From an uncultured Prevotella sp. (GTDB taxonomy: Bacteria; Bacteroidota; Bacteroidia; Bacteroidales; Bacteroidaceae), in NCBI GenBank assembly GCA_905233985.1, contig CAJOFA010000008.1:1-64000 (forward strand): 64,000 nucleotides of DNA, in the 5' to 3' direction. This document shows positions 28,493 to 37,118 of the stretch, one piece after another (the stretch's first letter is position 1; every line of letters starts with the position of its first letter). Below the pieces are notes generated by a model. That model did not search any database. It had not been told where the DNA came from and saw only the letters and a program-made list of their open reading frames with translations. The translations under genes were made by a program, and so were the position numbers.

Positions 28493-28611
28493 TTCCTTCA
28501 AACGGGTGCTTACAAGGCAGCAAACTCAAAAAAAACCCTAATCCTTTTGGCTACATGAAAAATTATTCGTATCTTCGCGCCTAAATTAAAAGATACAACA
28601 AAATCAACACC

Positions 28612-31600
28612 ATGCGACAAAAGATTGACTGCTTTATTGCGTGTAACGAATGGGCTGACGCGGAGCACACCGTGGCGCAGCTACGTGACAACAAAACCAT
28701 ACAAAACATCTTCCTGTTGGTTTCTAACCGCTTGCCCTCGGACGAGCAGAAGGGTGTCTCCGACTGTCAGGTACTGACGGTGGAGAACCTGACGAGTTCA
28801 CAGACGATGATGCGTATCGCCGAGAATGCTGCGGCTGACTATGTGCTGTTAGTGACGAAGGCTGTAAGCATCACCTTCGGCCCTTCGGCTATGGAACGCC
28901 TGCTGCACGTAGCCAACGACTCAGGTGCCGCAATGGTGTATTCCGACAGGACTGCACACCCCGTCATCGATTACCAATTGGGTTCGTTGCGCGATGACTT
29001 CGACTTCGGTTCGGTGCTGCTCATCCGCACGCCGCTGCTTCACCAGTTCGCCACCACCGACACGGAGCGCGACTACAAATATGCAGGACTCTATGCCCTG
29101 CGTCTCTTCCTCAGCCGTGAGGGAGCGCTGCTGCACCTGAACGAGACGCTCTACACCGAGCAGGAAACCGACCTGCGCACCAGCGGCGAGAAGCAGTTTG
29201 ACTACGTGAACCCTGCCAATCGCGAGGTACAGATAGAGATGGAACAGGCAGTCACGGCTCACCTCGAACTCATCGGGGCGAAGATTGACGCCCTCTCCTA
29301 TCGAGAACCAGACTTCCAGGAACAGGACTTCCCCGTCGAGGCATCGGTCATCATTCCTGTCTATAACCGCGCCAAGACCATCAAGGACGCCGTCACGAGC
29401 GCCCTCTCGCAGCAAACCACCTTCCCCTATAACGTCATCGTCGTGGATAACCACTCCACAGATGGAACCAGTGAGATACTCTCACGAATGGAGAATGGAG
29501 AATTGGGAATTGAGAATTCTGATTACACTCCAGATAGTAACAAAAACCGCACTCAAGGCAAAGACAAAGGCGTGCCAGCAAATCAGAATTCTCAATTCCC
29601 AATTCCCAATTCTCAATTAATCGTGTTGAATCCAACACGAAAGGACCTCGGCATTGGCGGATGCTGGAACATGGCCGTGAATGATGACCGCTGCGGACGC
29701 TTTGCCGTACAGTTAGACAGCGACGACCTCTACTCCAGCCCTAAGACGCTGCAAACCATCGTCGATGCCTTCCGTCGTCAACACGCTGCAATGGTGGTGG
29801 GCTCCTACCGCATGTGCGACTTCGAGCTGAACACGCTACCGCCAGGACTTATCGACCACAAGGAGTGGACCGACGAGAACGGTCCTAACAACGCCCTGCG
29901 CATCAACGGATTAGGAGCCCCGCGTGCTTTCTTCACGCCACTGCTGCGACAGATACAGCTGCCTAACACGTCCTACGGCGAGGACTACGCGATGGGACTC
30001 ATCTTCTCACGCCACTACCGCATCGGACGCATCTATCATGAGCTGTACCTCTGCCGGCGCTGGGGCGGCAACAGCGACGCTGCCCTGAGCGTTGAGAAGG
30101 TCAACGCCAACAATCTCTATAAGGACCGTCTGCGCACACTCGAAATCATGGCCCGCCAGCAGATGCGGCAGGGCAAGAAAGACCTGCTGCCCGACTCCAG
30201 CCTGCAGCGTTTCTTCAACCGTCAGTTGGAGAAATGGGACGAGGCACGCCGGCGCTACCGTGACCTGGGCAACGTGGAGACACGCGAACTGACTGAGGAG
30301 AACATGACCATACAGGTGCAATGGAACCCCGCACGCATCGTGTCAACAGGTGCGAAGATGGACAGCCGCACGCTGGACAAACGCCCCTGCTTCCTCTGTG
30401 AGCAGAACCGTCCGGAGCAGCAGTTGAAGAAGGTGATGGGCGACTATGAGTTGCTGGTCAACCCCTACCCCATCCTGCCAACACACTACACCATTCCCGC
30501 TGTCACTCACCAGCCGCAGCTCATCGCCAACCGCTACGGCGAGATACACCAGCTGTTGGAGGAATACCCCGAGCTGATGGTGATGTATAACGGACCACAG
30601 AGCGGAGCATCAGCCCCCGACCACGCCCACTTCCAGGCAGGAACCAGTGGCGTGCTGCCGTTGCAGACAAGCTGGCAACGCCTGAGCCGGAACCTGACAC
30701 CCCTCACCCCGCAGCCCGCCGCACTCAACGCCCAGCCCTCCACGGACGAAGGCATCTTCCTCATCAACGACTACCCCTGTCCCGCCCTGCTCATCCGCAG
30801 CCACTCGGCAGAGACAGACCAACAGTTGTTCAAGCGACTGTATAAGGCGTTGGAGAATGTAAACATCAAACATCAAACTTCAAACCTCAAACCTCAAACC
30901 TCAAACCCCGAGCCCATGATGAACATCATCGCCTGGCGAACGGGCGACACCTTCCTCAGCGTGGTATTCCCACGCGCTAAGCATCGTCCTGCCTGCTATA
31001 CTGCCGAGGGCGACGAACAGTATATCATATCACCAGGTGCCGTCGATATGGGCGGACTCATCATCACACCACGCGAAGAGGACTTCCGCCGCGTCACGCC
31101 GGAGATTGCCTTCGGCATTCTGCGCGAGGTGTCGGTCACGCCCGAACAGCTTGCACACATCACAGAGCTGCTGAAACAACAGCCCGCATCAAAACCTCAA
31201 ACTTCAAACTTCAAACTTCAAAACACTAAACAACCCGAGGTAAGTGTCGGCATCGTCAGCGGACAGAAGATTCACTTCGCCCTTAACGGTCCCTACACCG
31301 CCAAGGGCGAGACCATCGAGGGCGACCAGACGGTAGAGTTTGCGGAGGGCGGAATCCTGTGGAACGGCAACCAATACCGTGAGCTGACCTTCACGCCACA
31401 GCAGAGCGACGCATCGTTCTCGCTCCACGACGTAACCATCGGCGTCAACTTCCACTGGGAGCGTAAGGAGACGCAGGTATTCAACGGCACGCTGCGTCTC
31501 GTCGTCGAGGCTGACAAGATCACAGCTATCAATCAGCTGCCCGTGGAGAAATACCTCATCAGCGTCATCAGCAGCGAAATGAAAGCCACCAGCAGCATCG

Positions 31601-32517
31601 AACTGCTGAAGGCCCATGCCGTCATCAGCCGCTCGTGGCTGTTGGCACAGATGGAAAAACGCAAGCAGTTGAACGCCGGACAAAACAGTTTCTTCTCGTT
31701 CATCCGCAAAGACGATGAGCTCATCCGTTGGTACGACCGCGAAGACCACCAAATCTTCGATGTCTGTGCCGACGACCATTGTCAGCGCTATCAAGGTATC
31801 ACAAAGGCAGGCAACCGTAGCGTCGAGGCTGCCGTGAAAGCCACGAAGGGACAGATACTGATGTACGAAGACGAGATATGCGATGCCCGCTACGGCAAGT
31901 GCTGCGGCGGCATGACGGAGGAGTTCCAGTACTGCTGGGAAGACACGCGCAAGCCCTACCTGCTGGCTATTCCCGATAACCGTCTGGGCGGACGTGTCAA
32001 AGACCTGACCATCGAGGAGAACGCAGAGCGCTGGATACGTAGCACGCCCGATGCCTTCTGTAACACGAAGGACAAGGAAATCCTGTCGCAGGTACTCAAC
32101 GACTACGATCAGGAGACGACAGAGTTCTACCGCTGGCACGTGGAATATACAGCCGAAGAGCTGACAGCGCTGGTCAACGAGAAGCTGAAGGACGACTTCG
32201 GACAGATTACCGACCTCATCCCGTTGGAGCGCGGACGGAGCGGACGCATCTGGAAGCTGAAGATTGTGGGTACGAAAAAGACGTTCACCATCGGCAAGGA
32301 ACTGGAGATTCGTCGTGCGCTGAGCGTGAGCCACCTCTACAGTTCTGCATTCGTCGTTGATAAAGAGGGCGACCGTTTCATCTTGACGGGTGCCGGTTGG
32401 GGCCACGGTGTGGGGCTCTGCCAGATCGGTGCCGCCGTCATGAGTACACAAGGATATAATTACGATCAAATCTTATTACATTATTATCGTGGAGCAGAAA
32501 TCAAAAAGATCTATTAA
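28612..32517 (+). CDS. Three-part fusion: GT2 glycosyltransferase + DUF4922/HIT-like nucleotidylyltransferase + SpoIID/LytB domain
   Basis: EASVIIPVYNRAKTIKDAVTSALSQQTTFPYNVIVVDNHSTDGTSEI; RPCFLCEQNRP..NPYPILPTHYTI..PDHAHFQAGT; LISVISSEMKATSSIELLKAHAVISRSWLLAQ..GWGHGVGLCQIGAAVMSTQGYNYDQILLHYYRG. Confidence 0.9.
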   Translation: MRQKIDCFIACNEWADAEHTVAQLRDNKTIQNIFLLVSNRLPSDEQKGVSDCQVLTVENLTSSQTMMRIAENAAADYVLLVTKAVSITFGPSAMERLLHVANDSGAAMVYSDRTAHPVIDYQLGSLRDDFDFGSVLLIRTPLLHQFATTDTERDYKYAGLYALRLFLSREGALLHLNETLYTEQETDLRTSGEKQFDYVNPANREVQIEMEQAVTAHLELIGAKIDALSYREPDFQEQDFPVEASVIIPVYNRAKTIKDAVTSALSQQTTFPYNVIVVDNHSTDGTSEILSRMENGELGIENSDYTPDSNKNRTQGKDKGVPANQNSQFPIPNSQLIVLNPTRKDLGIGGCWNMAVNDDRCGRFAVQLDSDDLYSSPKTLQTIVDAFRRQHAAMVVGSYRMCDFELNTLPPGLIDHKEWTDENGPNNALRINGLGAPRAFFTPLLRQIQLPNTSYGEDYAMGLIFSRHYRIGRIYHELYLCRRWGGNSDAALSVEKVNANNLYKDRLRTLEIMARQQMRQGKKDLLPDSSLQRFFNRQLEKWDEARRRYRDLGNVETRELTEENMTIQVQWNPARIVSTGAKMDSRTLDKRPCFLCEQNRPEQQLKKVMGDYELLVNPYPILPTHYTIPAVTHQPQLIANRYGEIHQLLEEYPELMVMYNGPQSGASAPDHAHFQAGTSGVLPLQTSWQRLSRNLTPLTPQPAALNAQPSTDEGIFLINDYPCPALLIRSHSAETDQQLFKRLYKALENVNIKHQTSNLKPQTSNPEPMMNIIAWRTGDTFLSVVFPRAKHRPACYTAEGDEQYIISPGAVDMGGLIITPREEDFRRVTPEIAFGILREVSVTPEQLAHITELLKQQPASKPQTSNFKLQNTKQPEVSVGIVSGQKIHFALNGPYTAKGETIEGDQTVEFAEGGILWNGNQYRELTFTPQQSDASFSLHDVTIGVNFHWERKETQVFNGTLRLVVEADKITAINQLPVEKYLISVISSEMKATSSIELLKAHAVISRSWLLAQMEKRKQLNAGQNSFFSFIRKDDELIRWYDREDHQIFDVCADDHCQRYQGITKAGNRSVEAAVKATKGQILMYEDEICDARYGKCCGGMTEEFQYCWEDTRKPYLLAIPDNRLGGRVKDLTIEENAERWIRSTPDAFCNTKDKEILSQVLNDYDQETTEFYRWHVEYTAEELTALVNEKLKDDFGQITDLIPLERGRSGRIWKLKIVGTKKTFTIGKELEIRRALSVSHLYSSAFVVDKEGDRFILTGAGWGHGVGLCQIGAAVMSTQGYNYDQILLHYYRGAEIKKIY
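29486..29620. repeat. Intragenic element: GAATTGG heptad arm, 63-bp core, inverted CAATTCC heptad arm
   Basis: gaatggagaatggagaattgggaattgagaattctga ... tcagaattctcaattcccaattcccaattctcaatt; 23-bp perfect inverted repeat. Confidence 0.9.
30862..30907. repeat. Intragenic TCAAACN heptad array
   Basis: aacatcaaacatcaaacttcaaacctcaaacctcaaacctcaaacc; encodes NIKHQTSNLKPQTSNP. Confidence 0.95.
31189..31227. repeat. Intragenic TCAAACN heptad array at DUF4922/SpoIID junction
   Basis: Encodes SKPQTSNFKLQNT. Confidence 0.9.
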
Positions 32518-34291
32518 CCCTTGGGCGTGGATTCCCACGCTCTATTTCGCCGAGGCATTACCTTACGTGGCGGTGATGACCATTGCCGTCATCATGTATA
32601 AACGACTGGGCATTTCCAACACAGATATTGCCCTCTACACCGGCTGGCTTTACCTGCCTTGGGTCATCAAACCCTTCTGGAGCCCGTTCGTCGATTTGTT
32701 CAAGACGAAGCGCTGGTGGACCATCACCATGCAATGGATTATCGCCGTCTCCTTTGCGTTACTGGCCTTTTCCATTCCCACGCCGTTCTTCTTCCAGCTG
32801 ACACTGGCGGTATTCTGGGTCATCGGCTTCACGTCAGCCACTCACGACATTGCCGCAGACGGCTATTACATGCACGCCCTCGACGACCACCAGCAGTCGT
32901 TTTACGTCGGCATCCGTAGTACGTTCTACCGCATAGCCACCGTTGCCGGACAAGGTCTGCTGGTCATCTTGGCAGGTGTCATTGAAATGAACAGCGGACT
33001 GGAACCAGCCCAGCTGCAAGTCAATGCCACACAACAGGCCATCAGCATCAAGGACATCACGGAGAACCAGAACGGACAGCGTTTCCTGTTCACAACAGCC
33101 GAGGCTGACAGCACCCTGTCCATGATTGACTACGTGAAGCAGCAAAATGAGGTCAACGGCTTTGTGGAGAAGGAACAGCCACAGCAACAGGCAGCGGCAC
33201 AAGTTACCGAAGAAGAGAGTTCCTTTACAAAATGGTTGCGCGAGACCTTCGGCGAAGCTCCCCGCAAAGCCTCTGCGCTACAGAGCCGACAGCAAATCGT
33301 CGGCATCACGCTCTCGGAACAGCCCAAGGACGATGAGCCCATCATCCTGAACATGGCATTTAAGAACGGCGACCAAAGCATCAAGATGGAACAGGGCAAG
33401 CTCTCCACGCGCTTCCAGTTCACTAAGGACAACTGGAACAAACCTGCCTTGATTATCATATCCGTTGACCCCAAGTTGAAGGAAGACACCACTGCGACAT
33501 TTGAAGGATTGTCGGGCAATATACCCTTTGCCTGGCTTGTCGTCTTTGTCGTGCTGTCCGTATTCTTCTTCCTCGTGGCCGTTTACCATCAGTTCATTCT
33601 CCCACATCCGGCATCCGACCATGCCACCAAAGACGTCAGCGCCAAGACCATCGCCAGCGAGTTCCTGCGCACATTCAAGACCTTCTTTACCAAACCACAG
33701 GCACTGGTCGCCATCCTCTTCATGCTACTCTACCGACTGCCCGAGGCACAGTTGGTGAAGATTATCAATCCCTTCATGCTCGACCCTGTAGATAAAGGCG
33801 GACTGGGACTCACCACAGGTCAGGTGGGTGTCGTCTATGGTACGGTAGGCATCATCGGATTGACCATTGGCGGCATACTCGGCGGACTGGCTGCTGCACG
33901 CGGCGGACTGAAGCGCTGGTTGTGGCCTATGGTGCTGGCCATCACACTGCCTGACCTAGTATATGTCTATCTGAGCTATGTGCAACCCGAGGGCTTAGGC
34001 ATCATCAATGCCTGTATCTTTATTGAGCAGTTCGGCTACGGTTTTGGCTTCACCGCCTATATGCTCTACCTGATATACTTCTCGGAAGGCGAGCACAAGA
34101 CCGCCCACTACGCTATCTGTACAGGCTTCATGGCGCTGGGTATGATGCTGCCGGGCATGATGGCAGGCTGGCTGCAGGAGACCATCGGCTACCGGCATTT
34201 CTTCATTTGGACCATTATCTGCTGTGCCGCAACGTTCCTTGTCTGTGCCTTCATCAAGATAGACCCAAACTTCGGCAAAAAGAAGAGTTGA
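32489..34291 (+). CDS. AmpG-like MFS transporter
   Basis: LYFAEALPYVAVMTIAVIMYKRLGISNTDIALYTGWLYLPWVIKPFWSPFVDLFKTKRWW; overlaps upstream gene by 29 nt. Confidence 0.85.
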   Translation: MEQKSKRSINPWAWIPTLYFAEALPYVAVMTIAVIMYKRLGISNTDIALYTGWLYLPWVIKPFWSPFVDLFKTKRWWTITMQWIIAVSFALLAFSIPTPFFFQLTLAVFWVIGFTSATHDIAADGYYMHALDDHQQSFYVGIRSTFYRIATVAGQGLLVILAGVIEMNSGLEPAQLQVNATQQAISIKDITENQNGQRFLFTTAEADSTLSMIDYVKQQNEVNGFVEKEQPQQQAAAQVTEEESSFTKWLRETFGEAPRKASALQSRQQIVGITLSEQPKDDEPIILNMAFKNGDQSIKMEQGKLSTRFQFTKDNWNKPALIIISVDPKLKEDTTATFEGLSGNIPFAWLVVFVVLSVFFFLVAVYHQFILPHPASDHATKDVSAKTIASEFLRTFKTFFTKPQALVAILFMLLYRLPEAQLVKIINPFMLDPVDKGGLGLTTGQVGVVYGTVGIIGLTIGGILGGLAAARGGLKRWLWPMVLAITLPDLVYVYLSYVQPEGLGIINACIFIEQFGYGFGFTAYMLYLIYFSEGEHKTAHYAICTGFMALGMMLPGMMAGWLQETIGYRHFFIWTIICCAATFLVCAFIKIDPNFGKKKS

Positions 34292-34406
34292 ACTGTTGAA
34301 ATAGGAAAATCCCTAACACATAATAGGGGAAAAACTATGGTAGAAGTATAAAAATGACTTACCTTTGCATCAACAAACAATAGTAACAACTTAATACCTT
34401 ACGATT

Positions 34407-34952
34407 ATGAAGAAGTTTTACAACAGTATCGCAGTAGCACTCATGGCAGTGCTCACGATAACGACATTCAGCAGCTGCGAAAGTGATGAGCGGATTGCAT
34501 ACGACCTCAACGGAGAGTGGGAGGGCTACATGGGTGAGACATATTACGACCATTGGGGCTATGAGAACTACTCCGAGTATTACACCGTGATGCGCTTCTA
34601 CCGCGACGGTGGAAGGGGCTACACCTACGGAGCCACTACAGGTGAGGGTGAGCAGATTGACTACGTCGATGGCAACCGCTACCGCACTTATCATCGTACT
34701 TTCACATGGGAAGTGGATTGGAACATCATCTACATCTACTACGACAACGGTGAGAAGGTGCGCATCGTCAACTTCGACATCAATGGCCGCTACTTCACTG
34801 GCAGAATGAAGTACGTCAACCGCTATGGCGAAGTCATCAGCGAAGCCGACTTCGACTTCCGCAAGACCACGGACTTCAACTGGGATCAGTATTACCGCTG
34901 GTCACAACAGCCCAAGGAACTCGTTGGCGACAGCATCACCATTGAAAGATGA
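34407..34952 (+). CDS. Secreted hypothetical protein (possible lipoprotein)
   Basis: Signal-like MKKFYNSIAVALMAVLTITTFSSCESDE. Confidence 0.75.
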   Translation: MKKFYNSIAVALMAVLTITTFSSCESDERIAYDLNGEWEGYMGETYYDHWGYENYSEYYTVMRFYRDGGRGYTYGATTGEGEQIDYVDGNRYRTYHRTFTWEVDWNIIYIYYDNGEKVRIVNFDINGRYFTGRMKYVNRYGEVISEADFDFRKTTDFNWDQYYRWSQQPKELVGDSITIER

Positions 34953-34980
34953 GGGTGAGTGGTGAGTAGTGAGTGGTAAG
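34951..34980. repeat. GTGAGTR heptad array
   Basis: gag ggtgagt ggtgagt agtgagt ggtaag, overlapping the preceding stop codon. Confidence 0.8.
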
Positions 34981-34984
34981 CCTT

Positions 34985-35899
34985 TCAGATTCCCAATCCA
35001 CCATTGAAACTGACATCTACCGCCTTGCTCTGCAGAATACGCGAGTGAGGCGGTACGTCGTGTGTAAGCCAGATGTTACCGCCGATGACCGAGTCATGTC
35101 CGATGGTGATGCGCCCCAACACAGAGGCATTGGAATAGATGGTGACATTGTCCTCGATAATCGGATGACGCGGCACGTTCAGCATGTTGCCGTTCTCGTC
35201 GTACTTGAAGCTCTTGGCACCCAACGTCACACCTTGATAGAGCGCCACATGGTTGCCGATGATGCTCGTCTCGCCAATCACCACACCCGTTCCGTGGTCA
35301 ATGGAAAAATACTCACCAATCTGTGCTCCCGGGTGGATATCTATGCCCGTCTTGGAATGAGCCTGCTCCGTAATGATACGTGGAATGACAGGCACCTCCA
35401 TCTGGTGCAGCACATGGGCAATGCGGTAGTGCGTCATGGCATTCAATGACGGATAGCAGAAGATGACCTCACCGAAATGCGTAGCCGCAGGGTCGTTGTT
35501 GAACATCGCCTCCACGTCCGTGTAAAGCAGGCGCTTCACCTCGGGCAGCTTTTCAACAAACTCCAGCGCCAGCACCTTCGCGCGCTCACGAGCCTCCTCC
35601 TCGCTCATGCAACTGCAGAACAGCAGTCCGCGGGCAATCTGCTCACAGAGCAGTTTATACAACTCCTCCATGTTCACACCGATATAGTAGGAACGAATCT
35701 CCTCCTCCGTCTGGCGCTTATAGAAATAGTCACTGAAGATGATGCACTTCACAAGACTCACCATCCTCTTCACACACTCCACCGACGGCATCGGAGCAGA
35801 GCCTTCCGGCATCATGCTGTCCTCACGCTCCGAGTGTTTTGAGAGTATTTTCACATTGCGATGCAATACGTCATTTACGTTCTTTTCCATGTTGGTCAT
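34985..35899 (-). CDS. cysE: Serine O-acetyltransferase
   Basis: GIDIHPGAQIGEYFSIDHGTGVVIGETSIIGNHVALYQGVTLGAKSF.. hexapeptide repeats. Confidence 0.92.
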   Translation of the reverse strand: MTNMEKNVNDVLHRNVKILSKHSEREDSMMPEGSAPMPSVECVKRMVSLVKCIIFSDYFYKRQTEEEIRSYYIGVNMEELYKLLCEQIARGLLFCSCMSEEEARERAKVLALEFVEKLPEVKRLLYTDVEAMFNNDPAATHFGEVIFCYPSLNAMTHYRIAHVLHQMEVPVIPRIITEQAHSKTGIDIHPGAQIGEYFSIDHGTGVVIGETSIIGNHVALYQGVTLGAKSFKYDENGNMLNVPRHPIIEDNVTIYSNASVLGRITIGHDSVIGGNIWLTHDVPPHSRILQSKAVDVSFNGGLGI

Positions 35900-36026
35900 C
35901 TTATTTACGGCTGCAAAGATACAAAATAATTATCAATTGCAGTTGTCAATGAGCAATTTATTTGGCTATTTCATTTATTCTTACTAATTTTGCAGCAGAA
36001 TTACTCAAAACAGGGAATAAAGAAAT

Positions 36027-37091
36027 ATGGAAAGAATCTGTTTAGATAACAAAAGCATTTTTGTGACAGGAGCTGCCGGATTCATCGGTTCGAACCTCGT
36101 GAAGCGTCTGTTCAAAGACGTGAAGGGTGCCACCATCATCGGCATCGACAACATGAACGACTATTATGACGTCAGTCTGAAAGAGTGGAGACTGAAGGAG
36201 TTGGACAACGAGGCACAGACAACAGACGACAAATGGGTGTTTGTCAAAGGTGACATTGCCGACAAGAAAGCCATCGACGACATCTTTGCAGAGTATAAGC
36301 CCTCGGTCGTAGTCAACCTGGCTGCCCAGGCTGGTGTGCGCTACTCCATCACCAATCCCGATGCATACATACAGAGCAACCTCATCGGATTCTATAACAT
36401 TCTGGAGGCCTGCCGCCACAACCCCGTGGAGCATCTCGTCTATGCCTCCTCGTCCAGCGTCTATGGCTCGAACAAGAAGGTACCCTACTCCACCGACGAC
36501 AAGGTGGACAACCCCGTCAGCCTCTACGCTGCCACGAAGAAAAGCAACGAGCTGATGGCCCATGCCTATTCGAAACTCTATAACATCCCTTCGACAGGTC
36601 TGCGCTTCTTCACGGTCTATGGACCCGCCGGACGTCCTGACATGGCATACTTCGGTTTCACGAACAAACTGGTCAAGGGCGACACCATCCAGATATTCAA
36701 CTTCGGCAACTGTATGCGCGACTTTACCTATGTCGATGACATCGTGGAAGGCGTGGTACGCATCATGCAAGGTGCTCCCGAGAAGAAACAGGGTGAGGAT
36801 GGGCTGCCCCTGCCGCCATACGCCGTATATAATATAGGTAATAACTCACCCGAAAACCTGCTGACGTTTGTCGATATTCTGCAGCAGGAGTTAATCCGTG
36901 CCCATGTGCTGCCCGAGGACTATGACTTCGAGGCACACAAGAAACTGGTGCCCATGCAGCCAGGCGATGTGCCTGTAACGTTTGCCGACACCTCGGCGCT
37001 GGAGCGTGACTTCGGCTACAAGCCCAGCACCTCCCTGCGTGACGGCCTTCGTGCCTTTGCGGAGTGGTACGCGGAATTTTATAAGGTTTGA
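36027..37091 (+). CDS. NAD-dependent epimerase (UDP-glucuronate 4-epimerase-like)
   Basis: FVTGAAGFIGSNLVKRLF..YASSSSVYGSNKKVPYSTDD..YAATKKSNELMAHAYSKLY..GLRFFTVYGPAGRPDMA. Confidence 0.92.
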   Translation: MERICLDNKSIFVTGAAGFIGSNLVKRLFKDVKGATIIGIDNMNDYYDVSLKEWRLKELDNEAQTTDDKWVFVKGDIADKKAIDDIFAEYKPSVVVNLAAQAGVRYSITNPDAYIQSNLIGFYNILEACRHNPVEHLVYASSSSVYGSNKKVPYSTDDKVDNPVSLYAATKKSNELMAHAYSKLYNIPSTGLRFFTVYGPAGRPDMAYFGFTNKLVKGDTIQIFNFGNCMRDFTYVDDIVEGVVRIMQGAPEKKQGEDGLPLPPYAVYNIGNNSPENLLTFVDILQQELIRAHVLPEDYDFEAHKKLVPMQPGDVPVTFADTSALERDFGYKPSTSLRDGLRAFAEWYAEFYKV

Positions 37092-37112
37092 AGTTTGAAA
37101 TTTGAAGTTTGA
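37084..37112. repeat. GTTTGAA heptad array supplying the epimerase stop codon
   Basis: aggtttgaagtttgaaatttgaagtttga; stop is gtt-TGA. Confidence 0.9.
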
Positions 37113-37118
37113 CGGTTT

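Noticed and set aside
29486-29620. Insertion sequence remnant
   Set aside because: No transposase fragment or clear target duplication; arms are heptad arrays rather than typical IS ends.
31204-32469. 421-aa minus-strand ORF
   Set aside because: Antisense shadow of the SpoIID domain region, no family motif.
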